Assembly: GCA_038234715.1 (NCBI GenBank)
Contig: JBBQTD010000009.1
Span: forward strand, 39,035 to 103,034
Direction of reading: 5' to 3'
From: SZAS-103 sp038234715
Lineage (GTDB): Bacteria; Pseudomonadota; Gammaproteobacteria; Xanthomonadales; Xanthomonadaceae
DNA length: 64,000 bases
A program made the position numbers and the translations under genes. The notes beneath the pieces were generated by a model. That model did no database searches and had not been told where the DNA came from. It saw nothing but the letters and a program-made list of their open reading frames with translations. Each line of letters opens with the position of its first letter. Within the stretch, counting starts at the first letter, position 1. This document shows positions 26,347-35,262 of the stretch, piece after piece.

Positions 26347-27399
26347 ATGACCACCGATGGCCTGTTTTGCTGGTGCCGGCCCGGCTTCGAGCCTGAGCTT
26401 AGCGCCGAGCTTGGCGAGCGTGCCGTCGTGGCGGGATTTCCCGGCTACGCACGCGCCGAGCGTGGCAGCGGCTATGTCGAGTTCGTCGCTGTCGATGGCG
26501 CGCGGCTGTCGGCGGCGTTGCCGTTCTCGCATCTGATCTTCGCGCGACAGAAGTTGCGGCTGCTCGCCGACCTGCGCGGCCTTCCGCCGACCGATCGCAT
26601 CACGCCGATGATCGAAGCGCTCGCCGGGCGCGGTCGTTATGGCGATTTGTGGGTCGAGTATCCGGATTCGGACGCGGGCAAACCGCTCGCCGGCCTGGCA
26701 CGCGCGTTCGCGAATGCGTTGCGGCCTGCGCTGCGCAAACGCGGACTGCTCACTGACGCCGAATCCGATCGCCTGCCGCGCCTGCATGTGTGCTTCGTCG
26801 ACGGCGACCACGCGTTGCTCGGCAGTGCGGATCCGAACGACAGCGCACCGTGGCCGCTCGGCGTGCCGCGCCTGCGCCAGTCCAGCGATGCGCCGAGCCG
26901 TTCGGCGATGAAACTCGAGGAGGCGTTGCTGGTGTTGCTGAGCAGCGATGAGCGCGAGGAATTGATCCAGCCCGGCATGACTGCGGTGGACCTCGGCGCT
27001 GCGCCCGGCGGCTGGAGTTGGGTGCTTGCCCGCCAGCACATGCGCGTGGCCGCGATCGACAATGGTCCGCTTGCCGAGTCCGCGCTGGCGACCGGCGTGA
27101 TCGAACACATCCGCGCCGACGGCTTCCGCTGGCAGCCGCCCAAGGCGGTCGACTGGCTGGTCTGCGACATGGTCGAATCGCCGCGCCGCGTTGCCGCGCG
27201 CATCGCCGAATGGTTCGCCAACCGCTGGTGCCGGCATGCGATCTTCAACCTCAAGCTGCCGATGAAAAAGCGCTGGGAGGAGACCAATGTCTGCCTGGAC
27301 CTGCTGGCCGGACAGGCCGGCAGGCCGATGGAGTTGCGTGCCCGCCAGCTGTATCACGATCGTGAGGAGATCACGGTGTTTGCCACCTCGGTGAAATGA
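26347..27399 (+). CDS. rlmM: RlmM, 23S rRNA C2498 2'-O-ribose methyltransferase
   Basis: 350 residues. The N-terminal THUMP-like region (GLFCWCRPGFEPELSAEL) is followed by a Rossmann methyltransferase with the SAM loop VDLGAAPGGWSWVL and the catalytic-region motif DWLVCDMVESP, then ARQLYHDREEITVF at the C-terminus. Length and motif order match E. coli RlmM. The ATG at 26347 is the family start; the open frame continues upstream over the deaminase end with no similarity. Its stop abuts a tandem-repeat tract. Confidence 0.93.
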   Translation: MTTDGLFCWCRPGFEPELSAELGERAVVAGFPGYARAERGSGYVEFVAVDGARLSAALPFSHLIFARQKLRLLADLRGLPPTDRITPMIEALAGRGRYGDLWVEYPDSDAGKPLAGLARAFANALRPALRKRGLLTDAESDRLPRLHVCFVDGDHALLGSADPNDSAPWPLGVPRLRQSSDAPSRSAMKLEEALLVLLSSDEREELIQPGMTAVDLGAAPGGWSWVLARQHMRVAAIDNGPLAESALATGVIEHIRADGFRWQPPKAVDWLVCDMVESPRRVAARIAEWFANRWCRHAIFNLKLPMKKRWEETNVCLDLLAGQAGRPMELRARQLYHDREEITVFATSVK

Positions 27400-27880
27400 G
27401 CGCGATCGGCGTTGCCCGGAGCAGATAGGCGCATTGCAGTGTCTGGCTGCGTGTGAGCCGGCGCCGCGTGCGAACCGGCGAAGCCGCTTCGATTCCTGCC
27501 TGAACCGCCTCGCTCCCGAACGAAGACGCTTTGTTCCCGTCCGGACGCACTTCGTTCCAGTACGAACGCGCTTTGTTCCCGAACGAACGTGCTGCGTTCC
27601 CGTACGAACGTGCCTTGTTCCCGTACGCACGCGCTTCGTTCCAGTACGCACGCGCTTCGTTCCCGTACGCACGCGCTTCGTTCCCATACGCGCGCACTTC
27701 GTTCCCGTACGCACGCGCTTCGTTCCCGTACGCTCGCGCTTCGTTCCCGTACGCACGCGCCTGGTTCCCGTACGAACGCGCTTCGCTCCCGTACGGACGG
27801 GCTGCGTCCCCGAACAAGACCGCCTCGTTCCCGGGCAGATGCGCCTGGTTCGTCTTCAGCGGAGCTGCGCTGGCATGCAA
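27371..27880 (-). CDS. possible heptapeptide-repeat ORF within the tandem repeat (doubtful)
   Basis: A 169-codon minus-strand frame made mostly of a degenerate seven-residue repeat, consensus A-R-A/S-Y/F-G-N-E/K. Substitutions keep the aromatic and small positions, which is what a real repeat protein would show, but a competing plus-strand frame reads FPYARAS and is also open for over 120 codons. No ribosome site precedes the ATG at 27880, the end overlaps rlmM by 29 bases, and a 21-bp repeat keeps any frame open by arithmetic. It would lie 36 bases after the ubiquinone hydroxylase gene on the same strand. Treat as unproven. Confidence 0.3.
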   Translation of the reverse strand: MHASAAPLKTNQAHLPGNEAVLFGDAARPYGSEARSYGNQARAYGNEARAYGNEARAYGNEVRAYGNEARAYGNEARAYWNEARAYGNKARSYGNAARSFGNKARSYWNEVRPDGNKASSFGSEAVQAGIEAASPVRTRRRLTRSQTLQCAYLLRATPIALISPRWQTP

Positions 27881-27907
27881 GGCCGCTGCGCTCGCCGCAA
27901 ACCCGAC
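27467..27907. repeat. 21-bp tandem repeat tract (minisatellite-like)
   Basis: About 20 consecutive 21-base units with consensus TTCGTTCCCGTACGCACGCG plus a final C. The best-conserved core is 27614-27781, where several units are identical; both ends decay gradually, the left end towards rlmM and the right end towards the ubiquinone gene. Because the unit is a multiple of three, frames on both strands stay open. There are no unique spacers, so it is not a CRISPR array. It fills almost the whole 517-base gap between the stop codons of two convergent genes. Confidence 0.9.
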
Positions 27908-27916
27908 CGGGCAACG

Positions 27917-29116
27917 CTACAGACCGGCGGCGCGCTTCCAAAGCAGCGCGTCGAGTCCGGGAATCCTGCCGGCGATGCCCAGCAGATGACCGCGCAGCAG
28001 CGTGGGCAACGGCGCGTCGTTCGAGAACATGCGATTGATCGCATCGAACGTGTACGCTGCGGTCGCGCTTTCGCTGCGGCGTTCGCGTTGCCAGCGCGCA
28101 AGGCCATGCGCTGCCCCGATATCGGAGCGCCGGTGTGTCGCAGCCCGCGCCATGTCGCGCAATGCGATCACGTCGCGCAGGCCGATGTTCAGGCCCTGCC
28201 CCGCCAATGGATGCACGACATGCGCCGCATCGCCACACAACGCGACGCGCCCTGCGACGAAGCGGTCGGCGAGCTGCCGACGCAACGCGAACGCCGCGCG
28301 GGCCGACACTGCAACGACGTCGCCGAGCGTCGCGTCGAACGCCCGCGTGACTTCGCGGCAGAACGTCGCATCGTCGACGCCGAGCAGGCGGTCAGCGTCG
28401 GCGTCCGGCAAGGTCCACACGATCGAGCTGCGCCCGTCGCGACACGGGAGGAACGCGAGCGGGCCACCCGGCAGGAAGCGTTGCCATGCGGTGTCAGCGT
28501 GCGCGCGTTCGGTCTGCACATAGGCGACCACGCCGCGTTGTGCGTAATCGTGGCGCACGACATCGATCCCCAGCATCGCGCGCAGCGCGGAGTCGGCGCC
28601 ATCGGCAGCAATCGCAAGCCGTGCGCGCACGCTGCCGTGGTCGTCCAGCAACAATCCGACGGTGTCCGCATGGGCGAGTGCATTGTCGGGATCGGAAGCC
28701 ACAATCGCGGCAACGCGCTGCGGGCATTGCAAGCTCACGCCGGCTTGTTGTAATGCCTGCCACAGGCGGTCGCTCAGCAAGCCGTGTTCGACGATCCAGC
28801 CGAGCGCGTCGCGTCCATAACGCTGCGCGTCGAAGCGCAATTCGGCGCCGCCGGCCGCATCCCACACGCGCATGCTGCGATAGGGTTGCGCATGAGGCGC
28901 GATGGCGTCCCAGATACCGAGCCCGTCGAGCAACGCCACGCTGTCGTGCGCGAGTGCGTAGACGCGCAGGTCTGGCGCATCGGCCCGCCATGCAGTTGGT
29001 GCGCGCGGCTCGACGACGGCCGCCTTCAATCCATCGCGCGCGAACGCAAGCGCGGCGGCGCTGCCGACGATGCCACCGCCCACCACGACGACATCGAAGG
29101 GAGCGCGGCGGCTCAT
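27917..29116 (-). CDS. UbiI/UbiF-family FAD monooxygenase (ubiquinone ring hydroxylase)
   Basis: 399 residues. An FAD-binding Rossmann motif at the N-terminus (VVVVGGGIVGSAAALAF), a central DG-type motif (AIAADGADSALR) and the second FAD site GDAAHVVHPLAGQGLNIGLRD place it in the UbiH/UbiF/UbiI/VisC hydroxylase family of ubiquinone synthesis. Whether it hydroxylates C5 (UbiI) or C6 (UbiF) of the ring cannot be decided by eye; the position directly after ubiH resembles the visC/ubiI order. The start ATG overlaps the ubiH stop as ATGA, so the pair is translationally coupled. Confidence 0.88.
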   Translation of the reverse strand: MSRRAPFDVVVVGGGIVGSAAALAFARDGLKAAVVEPRAPTAWRADAPDLRVYALAHDSVALLDGLGIWDAIAPHAQPYRSMRVWDAAGGAELRFDAQRYGRDALGWIVEHGLLSDRLWQALQQAGVSLQCPQRVAAIVASDPDNALAHADTVGLLLDDHGSVRARLAIAADGADSALRAMLGIDVVRHDYAQRGVVAYVQTERAHADTAWQRFLPGGPLAFLPCRDGRSSIVWTLPDADADRLLGVDDATFCREVTRAFDATLGDVVAVSARAAFALRRQLADRFVAGRVALCGDAAHVVHPLAGQGLNIGLRDVIALRDMARAATHRRSDIGAAHGLARWQRERRSESATAAYTFDAINRMFSNDAPLPTLLRGHLLGIAGRIPGLDALLWKRAAGL

Positions 29117-30387
29117 GGTTCCATCGCCGCTGCGCTTGCATGCGCGCGCGGGACCTGCGCATGCGCATCGCGTGCGAGCAGCGGCACGCTCCCGCGGAAC
29201 CCCATCGCTCCGCCAACCAGCGATGCGCGCAGGTCCGGCAGCGCATCGAGCGCGTGCATCGCCAGCGAACGCAGGATCCGCATCGGCGCCGCAGGGTTCG
29301 CGGTGATGCGCGCGAGCCCGTCGCTGAATTGGACCGTCTGCGCACGGTCCTCGGCGCGACGTCGCGCGTACGCATCCAGCAGCGCGGGACCGCCGACGTC
29401 GCCGCCATGGTCGCCGACATCGCAGAGCAGTTCCGCCAGCGTCAATGCGTCGCGCAGGCCGAGATTGAATCCCTGGGCCCCGATCGGATGCAGGGTCTGG
29501 GCGGCGTTGCCCATGACGACGGCGTGCGCGGCGACCAGGCGTTCGGCGACCAGCTGGCGCAACGGGTAGCCGACCCGGCGTCCGACCGCGGTGAAGCGTC
29601 CCGCGCGCCAGCCGAAACGCTGCTGGAGCAGTTCGAGAAAATCCGCATCGTCGAGCGCGGCGATGCGTGCGGCATCCGCGGCGGGCACGCTGCAGATGCA
29701 GCCGTACATCCCTAGCCTGGACGATGCCCGCGGCAGCAATGCCATCGGGCCATCGTCGGTGAAGCGTTCCCATGCCTGGCCATCCGCCGGGCGCGCGGCG
29801 CGCACGCTGCCCGCGAACAAATGCTGCGCATAGTCGTGCGTCGCCGCTGCGATGCCAAGCGTCTCGCGCACGAATGAGTCGGTGCCGTCTGCGCCGACCA
29901 GGAGGCGCGCACGCAATGACAGCGTTTCCCCGTCGCGCACGATGTCGGCTTCGCGCAGGTCGCCCGCATCGCGCAATGCGACCACCTTCGCCCCGGTGTA
30001 GTGGGTGAATCCGCGCAGTTCGCGCAGCCGCGCCTGCAATGCAGCGCCCAGCGCGGGTGCCGGAACCACACCGCCGAACGCAGCGCGACCATACTCGGCG
30101 GCGTCCAGCAGCACCGCGCCGAAATCACCGCGACGACTCACGTGGATGCGCCGGATCGGTGTCGGCTGCACCGGCAGGTGGCGCAGCACATCGAGCGCGC
30201 CCAGCGCGTTCAGGCTGGCTGACGCGAGTGCAAGGCTGCGCGCGTCGGGATCGGCAGCTGCGCTGGCGCGTGGCAGTTCGGACTCTGCCAACACGACGTC
30301 CAGGCCGCTGCCTTCGAGCGCGCAGGCAAGGCTCGCGCCGACCAGACCGCCGCCGATCACCAGCACATCATGGATACGATCCTGCAT
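29113..30387 (-). CDS. ubiH: UbiH, 2-octaprenyl-6-methoxyphenol hydroxylase
   Basis: 424 residues; an FAD monooxygenase in ubiquinone biosynthesis. It has the N-terminal FAD motif VLVIGGGLVGASLACALEGSG, the mid motif LLVGADGTDSFVRE, and GNAAQTLHPIGAQGFNLGLRD, which is the signature version of the second FAD site for UbiH. The start is taken as ATG 30387; a GTG two codons earlier is possible and neither has a clear ribosome site. The C-terminus is some 25 residues longer than E. coli UbiH and Ala-rich. First gene of a two-gene operon, divergent from the DUF6580 gene. Confidence 0.9.
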   Translation of the reverse strand: MQDRIHDVLVIGGGLVGASLACALEGSGLDVVLAESELPRASAAADPDARSLALASASLNALGALDVLRHLPVQPTPIRRIHVSRRGDFGAVLLDAAEYGRAAFGGVVPAPALGAALQARLRELRGFTHYTGAKVVALRDAGDLREADIVRDGETLSLRARLLVGADGTDSFVRETLGIAAATHDYAQHLFAGSVRAARPADGQAWERFTDDGPMALLPRASSRLGMYGCICSVPAADAARIAALDDADFLELLQQRFGWRAGRFTAVGRRVGYPLRQLVAERLVAAHAVVMGNAAQTLHPIGAQGFNLGLRDALTLAELLCDVGDHGGDVGGPALLDAYARRRAEDRAQTVQFSDGLARITANPAAPMRILRSLAMHALDALPDLRASLVGGAMGFRGSVPLLARDAHAQVPRAHASAAAMEP

Positions 30388-30502
30388 GCGCACATGGTAG
30401 CGCGCGTCCCGTGGCCTCAGCTCGGCTGCTGGCGTTGCGCTATCATTTGCAGGTCGCGACGCACCGTGCTCGCCCTTTTTTCAAGATAACGAAGAACCGC
30501 CC

Positions 30503-31078
30503 ATGACTCAGACCACCCGTTCCTCCGCAATCGGTCCGCTTGTCCTGGCCGGCATGATCCTGCTCGCCGCGCTGTCGCGACTGCTTCCGCATCCGCCGAA
30601 CTTCTCGCCGATCGAGGCGGTCGCCTTGTTTGGCGGTGCCTATTTTGCGCAGCGCGCGTGGGCGATCGCGGTGCCGCTGGTCGCGATGGCGATCTCGGAT
30701 CTCGTGCTGGGCCTGGTCAACGGCGGTATCTATCTCGACTATTTCGTCAACGCGCAGTTCCTGTCGATCTATGCCTGCATCGCGTTGTGCACGCTGCTCG
30801 GCTTCGGCCTGCGCGGCCGGGTGAACGGCGCACGCGTGCTCGGTTATTCGCTTGCCGGATCGGTGCTGTTTTTCCTGATGACGAATTTCGCTGTGTGGGC
30901 GACCGCGAATCCAACGCTCGCGCCGGCGTGCGGACAGGGCCTCGGCGCGTGCTATGTCGCTGGCCTGCCGTTCTTCCAGTGGACACTGCTTGGAACCCTG
31001 TTCTATTCCGCAGTGTTGTTCGGCAGCTTCGCCCTGCTGCGCGCCCGCATCCCGCAGTTGCGCGCGCAAACCGCATAG
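30503..31078 (+). CDS. DUF6580 family membrane protein
   Basis: 191 residues with five or six hydrophobic helices. RLLPHPPNFSPIEAVALFGGAYF at the start is the recognisable DUF6580 signature; these proteins resemble the substrate-binding S components of ECF vitamin transporters. The next gene, 15 bases on, is a PduO-type cobalamin adenosyltransferase, so uptake of a corrinoid or its precursor is a reasonable guess. No cobalamin riboswitch fits in the 115-base region upstream. A TATCAT box near 30451 could be a -10 element. Confidence 0.8.
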   Translation: MTQTTRSSAIGPLVLAGMILLAALSRLLPHPPNFSPIEAVALFGGAYFAQRAWAIAVPLVAMAISDLVLGLVNGGIYLDYFVNAQFLSIYACIALCTLLGFGLRGRVNGARVLGYSLAGSVLFFLMTNFAVWATANPTLAPACGQGLGACYVAGLPFFQWTLLGTLFYSAVLFGSFALLRARIPQLRAQTA

Positions 31079-31093
31079 GCATTCCGGTTCGCC

Positions 31094-31648
31094 GTGGGAA
31101 ATCGCCTCAGCAAGATCTATACGCGTACCGGTGACGATGGCAGCACGGGCCTCGGCGACGGCACCCGCGTCGCGAAGGATTCCAGGCGCGTTGCCGCCTA
31201 TGGGACGGTCGATGAGCTGAACTCCGCGCTCGGCGTCGTGCTGGCCGTGGATCTGCCCGACGACGTGCGCAGCTGCCTGGTCGCGGTGCAACACCAGTTG
31301 TTCGACCTTGGCGGAGAGCTGTGCATTCCCGGGCACGCGGCGATCCACGACGACGACATCGATCGGCTGGAGGTCCTGCTCGATGGCTTCAACGCCGATC
31401 TCGCGCCGCTTCGCGAATTCATCCTTCCAGGTGGCGGTATCGCCGCCGCGCACTGCCATCTCGCGCGGACCATCGCGCGTCGCGCTGAGCGCGAGGTGAT
31501 CGGGTTGGCGCGCGATGAAACGGTGCGCCCGCAGGCAGTGCGCTATCTCAACCGGTTGTCCGACCTGTTGTTCGTACTTGCCCGCGTGCTCGCGCGTGCG
31601 GGCGGTCAGGGCGACGTGCTGTGGAACCACGACCGGCGCAAGGGATGA
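31094..31648 (+). CDS. PduO-type cob(I)alamin adenosyltransferase
   Basis: 184 residues. Transfers the adenosyl group of ATP to cob(I)alamin, making coenzyme B12. The N-terminal ATP-binding loop KIYTRTGDDGSTGLGDG, the helix VAAYGTVDELNSALG and the C-terminal RYLNRLSDLLFVLAR with its Arg/Asn/Asp active-site residues are all intact. The start is GTG at 31094. It is between DUF6580 and a histone-deacetylase-like gene whose ATG overlaps its stop as ATGA. No B12 synthesis genes are in the window, so it probably serves salvage. Confidence 0.93.
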   Translation: MGNRLSKIYTRTGDDGSTGLGDGTRVAKDSRRVAAYGTVDELNSALGVVLAVDLPDDVRSCLVAVQHQLFDLGGELCIPGHAAIHDDDIDRLEVLLDGFNADLAPLREFILPGGGIAAAHCHLARTIARRAEREVIGLARDETVRPQAVRYLNRLSDLLFVLARVLARAGGQGDVLWNHDRRKG

Positions 31649-32562
31649 ATCCCCTCCTGTTCACGCACGCCGCGTGCATTGCGCACGACCCTGGCCACGG
31701 CCACCCGGAATGCCCGCAGCGGCTGGCGGTCGTACTCGATGCACTGACCACCCAATTCCCTGAAATTGAGTGGGAGAGTGCCCCGCTGGCGCAACGTGCG
31801 CAGTTGGCGCGCGTGCACCACGCATCGCTGATCGCCGCAGTGCTTGATGCACCGGTGCAGGGCTTGCGCAGGGTCGATCCCGACACGGTCATGTCCCAGG
31901 GTTCCACGCTGGCCGCCTTACATGCCGCCGGTGCCGGAGTTGCGGCGGTCGATGCGGTGATGGCGGGACCGCAGACGCGCGCGTTTTGCGCCGTGCGTCC
32001 ACCCGGACACCACGCCACCGCGGATGTCGCGATGGGTTTCTGCCTGTTCAATTCGGTTGCAGTGGCCGCCGCGCACGCGCTCGAAGCGCATGGGCTGCAG
32101 CGCGTCGCGATCGCCGACTTCGACGTGCATCACGGCAACGGCACCCAGGACATCTTCGCGGCCGATCCGCGCGTGCAGTACCTGTCTTCGCACCAGGCGC
32201 CACTGTATCCGGGCACCGGCGCGGCGAACGAGCATGGCGTTGGCAACATCCACAACGCGCCGCTGCGGGCGCATTCGGGTAGTGCGGCGTTCCGCGCGGC
32301 GTGGTCGAACGATCTGCTGCCCGCGCTGGATGCGTTTCGTCCGCAGTTGTTGCTGGTATCGGCAGGATTCGACGCGCACCGGCTGGATCCGCTGGCGCAA
32401 CTCGAAGCCGAAGCCGATGACTTTGGCTGGCTCACGGCACGGTTCCGCGAGATCGCCGACCGCCACGCAGGCGGGCGCCTGGTCAGCCTGCTTGAAGGTG
32501 GCTACAGCATGCAGGCGCTGCGCACCTGCAGTGTTGCGCACGTGCAGGCGCTGAAGGACTGA
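31645..32562 (+). CDS. histone deacetylase family protein (acetylpolyamine amidohydrolase type)
   Basis: 305 residues of the arginase/deacetylase fold. The zinc and catalytic residues are visible in RPPGHHA, DFDVHHGNGTQ and SAGFDAHRLDPL. Such bacterial enzymes remove acetyl groups from small amines, polyamines or proteins; substrate is not determined by sequence. ATG at 31645 overlaps the pduO stop and has AGGG just before it. The three genes DUF6580-pduO-HDAC form one transcript, a combination without an obvious shared pathway. Confidence 0.9.
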   Translation: MNPLLFTHAACIAHDPGHGHPECPQRLAVVLDALTTQFPEIEWESAPLAQRAQLARVHHASLIAAVLDAPVQGLRRVDPDTVMSQGSTLAALHAAGAGVAAVDAVMAGPQTRAFCAVRPPGHHATADVAMGFCLFNSVAVAAAHALEAHGLQRVAIADFDVHHGNGTQDIFAADPRVQYLSSHQAPLYPGTGAANEHGVGNIHNAPLRAHSGSAAFRAAWSNDLLPALDAFRPQLLLVSAGFDAHRLDPLAQLEAEADDFGWLTARFREIADRHAGGRLVSLLEGGYSMQALRTCSVAHVQALKD

Positions 32563-32836
32563 CGCGAGCCCGCCCTAACGAAAGAGCCGATACAGTGCGG
32601 CGCACGTCGCGGCGCGGGCCCTTGCGTTCTCGAAGTCGTTTGCCCGCGATGATCGCTTTGCGTCAAGCTAGGCCAGCTCCGATGCGTTTCAGGACCATAC
32701 GAGGCGAAATGCCTTGCTGGCACCAGCAGCGCTCGATGCGAGGCTGCAGGGCCTGGCGCAGAACGGACCGGCGCGCACTGGACAGTCCATGCAGGACTGA
32801 TCCAGCGCATTGATTGAACCACCCCGAGGATGTCCC

Positions 32837-35083
32837 GTGCGCCAATGCCTTCGTCTGCTGCCGCTCAGCCTGGCCATCGGGATGCTGACCCTCGCCCATG
32901 CCAAGCCGGGCCAGTCCGCAGGGCACAAGCGCGAAGCGAGGCATCCTCCCAATGAATGGGCGATGTGCCACGGCGACGCCGTGCCGGCGTTTCCGGGGCA
33001 GCCTCCGGTTGGAAAGCAGGCCGACAGGCCCAATGCACCGGCCGATTTGACGTCCGACAGCGTCGACCTCAGCAAGATCGACACCAGCGTCTTCACCGGC
33101 AATGTCGAAACCAGGCATGCCGATCAATGGATGTTTGCCGATCGCATCACCTACCAGCACGACCAGAACACCTGGCAAGCGGTGGGCTCGGTGAAGTACC
33201 AGGACAATGCGGTGCGGCTGCTCGCAGACCGCGCCGACGGCGACATGGACAAGGACATCACCACCCTGGAGAACACGCAGTACCAGCTGCGCAATGTCCG
33301 CGGCAACGGCAAGGGCGCGCACGCTGCAGTGCACGGCGACCAGGAGACCTACACCAACGCGACCTATTCCACCTGCGATCCGGATGACCGCAAATGGGAG
33401 ATCCATGGCGACGAGATGGACATGGACCGCGGCACCAATGTCGGTACGGCGCACCATGCGACGGTACGGATCGGCAAGGTCCCGGTGTTGTACCTGCCCT
33501 ATCTCAGTTTCTCGCTGGACAACCAGCGCAAGAGCGGCTTCCTGACCCCCGACTTCAGATCGAACAGCCGCAGCGGTTTCCTGTTCACTCTTCCGTACTA
33601 CTTCAATCTGGCGCCGAATTACGACGCAACGCTCACTGGCCGCCTCTACAGCGAGCGTGGAGTCATGCTCGACGGCCAGTTCCGCTTCCTGACCCCGAGG
33701 AGCCACGGTGACATCGAGGCAACCTGGCTCCCGCATGACCAGAAGACGGGTGCCGACCGCGGTTCGCTCGACATCAAGACGATCACGCTGTTTTCGCCGC
33801 ACTGGTACGCGGGCGTCGACGTCAACCGGGTCAGCGATCCGGCGTACTTCCAGGACTTCAGCACGCAGGCATACGGCGCCTCGGTCGGCGTCATTTCAAG
33901 TACAGCCGGCGTGTACGGCCGCGGCCTGTACTGGAATGCGGGCGCGTTCGCGCAGATCTGGCAGATCACCCAGCCACTGTTCCCGGAGGCTGCTGTTCCC
34001 TATCGGCGACTGCCGGATGCGTACTTCAACTGGAACCAGCCATTCGGCGAGCATCTGGATCTGGGAGTGCGCAGCGAAGCGGTGCGCTTCGAGCAGTCCG
34101 TGCTCCCCGCAGCCAGCCGGGTGGACCTGCATCCGTACGTCGCTCTCCCGTTCGCGCAAGCTGCGTGGTACGTGAAGCCCGAGCTTGGCTATCGCTATAC
34201 CGCCTACAGCCTCGACACCCCGGTGGTGCCGGGCGGGAATACCAGTCCGACCCGCGCGACGCCGATCTTCGACGTGGATGCGGGCGCGTATTTCGACCGC
34301 GACACCACATGGTTCGGGCACAATTTCGTAAACACCCTGGAGCCGCGCCTGTTTTACCTGCGCGTGCCTTATCGGAACCAGGAGGACATCCCGGTCTTCG
34401 ATACCCAGGACTACACGTTCAGCTTCGAGCAGTTGTTCCGCACCAGCAGTTTCGCGGGCGCCGATCGGCAATCCGACGCCAACCAGTTGACCGGTGCAGT
34501 GACCAGCCGGCTGCTGGATGCTTCCGACGGCCACCAGTGGCTGAGCGCGAGCGTTGGACAGGTCCACTATTTCGACCCGCCGCGCGTGGACCTGCCCGGC
34601 GAACCCCTGGTGCCCTTGTCGGGCAGCGACTACGTGGCCGACGTCAACCTCGCGCTCGACGACCGCTGGATGTTCGACGGCGCGTACCTGTACGACCCAC
34701 ACGGCGGCCAGACCGACCTTGCTTCCATGCGGCTGCAATACCGATTCGGCCAGGGTGGCGTGGTCAACGCGATGTACCGCTATCGACGCAACCTGGTCGA
34801 GGAGAACGATGTTTCGTTCATCTACCCGCTCAACTTGAACTGGCGGTTGCTCGGGCGGTGGGACTATTCACTCCTCGACCACAGCATCGTGGAGGCGATG
34901 GCCGGTGCCGAATGGCAGGACTGCTGCATGGCGGTACGCATGCTCGCGCGCAATTATGTCCACGACACGCTTGGCAACAAGGACCTCGCCCTGTTCGTTG
35001 AAATCGAACTCAAGGGACTCGGCGCGTTTGGCCGCGATACAAGCCAGGTGCTCGACCGTGATATCCTTGGCTACACCCGTTGA
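32837..35083 (+). CDS. lptD: LptD, LPS-assembly outer-membrane protein
   Basis: 748 residues. With LptE it inserts lipopolysaccharide into the outer leaflet. A signal peptide (residues 1-22) precedes an OstA/LptA-like beta-jellyroll (about 70-200) and a large C-terminal beta-barrel. Four cysteines match the E. coli disulfide set: Cys44, Cys180, and the adjacent pair Cys696-Cys697. The start is GTG at 32837 with GAGG eight bases ahead. No gene is evident in the 274 bases before it. It begins the surA-pdxA-rsmA-apaGH run; surA folds LptD itself. Confidence 0.94.
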   Translation: MRQCLRLLPLSLAIGMLTLAHAKPGQSAGHKREARHPPNEWAMCHGDAVPAFPGQPPVGKQADRPNAPADLTSDSVDLSKIDTSVFTGNVETRHADQWMFADRITYQHDQNTWQAVGSVKYQDNAVRLLADRADGDMDKDITTLENTQYQLRNVRGNGKGAHAAVHGDQETYTNATYSTCDPDDRKWEIHGDEMDMDRGTNVGTAHHATVRIGKVPVLYLPYLSFSLDNQRKSGFLTPDFRSNSRSGFLFTLPYYFNLAPNYDATLTGRLYSERGVMLDGQFRFLTPRSHGDIEATWLPHDQKTGADRGSLDIKTITLFSPHWYAGVDVNRVSDPAYFQDFSTQAYGASVGVISSTAGVYGRGLYWNAGAFAQIWQITQPLFPEAAVPYRRLPDAYFNWNQPFGEHLDLGVRSEAVRFEQSVLPAASRVDLHPYVALPFAQAAWYVKPELGYRYTAYSLDTPVVPGGNTSPTRATPIFDVDAGAYFDRDTTWFGHNFVNTLEPRLFYLRVPYRNQEDIPVFDTQDYTFSFEQLFRTSSFAGADRQSDANQLTGAVTSRLLDASDGHQWLSASVGQVHYFDPPRVDLPGEPLVPLSGSDYVADVNLALDDRWMFDGAYLYDPHGGQTDLASMRLQYRFGQGGVVNAMYRYRRNLVEENDVSFIYPLNLNWRLLGRWDYSLLDHSIVEAMAGAEWQDCCMAVRMLARNYVHDTLGNKDLALFVEIELKGLGAFGRDTSQVLDRDILGYTR

Positions 35084-35262
35084 GTGAGCCTGAACCGGCT
35101 CCAGGCGCTTGCGCCGCCTCGCTCGCGGTGGGTTTCCAGCAGCCAGAAGCGTCGAAGGTCCGAAATATCCGGGACTTGCCTGCCCCGACGTTTTCCAGGG
35201 CTGCCATGTCGAAAGCTGTTCACACAACGCCTGTCAGGCCACCATCCGCAGACCGAGGTTCC

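Noticed and set aside
27467..27907. Possible CRISPR array
   Set aside because: Units are 21 bases, directly adjacent, with no unique spacers, and no cas genes are nearby.
30388..30502. Cobalamin riboswitch ahead of DUF6580-pduO
   Set aside because: The region is only 115 bases and no conserved B12-box-like sequence was seen.
32563..32836. A short minus-strand frame before lptD reading LRQALQPRIERCWCQQG
   Set aside because: It looked like a possible integrase or phosphotransferase fragment, but no family motif could be confirmed.
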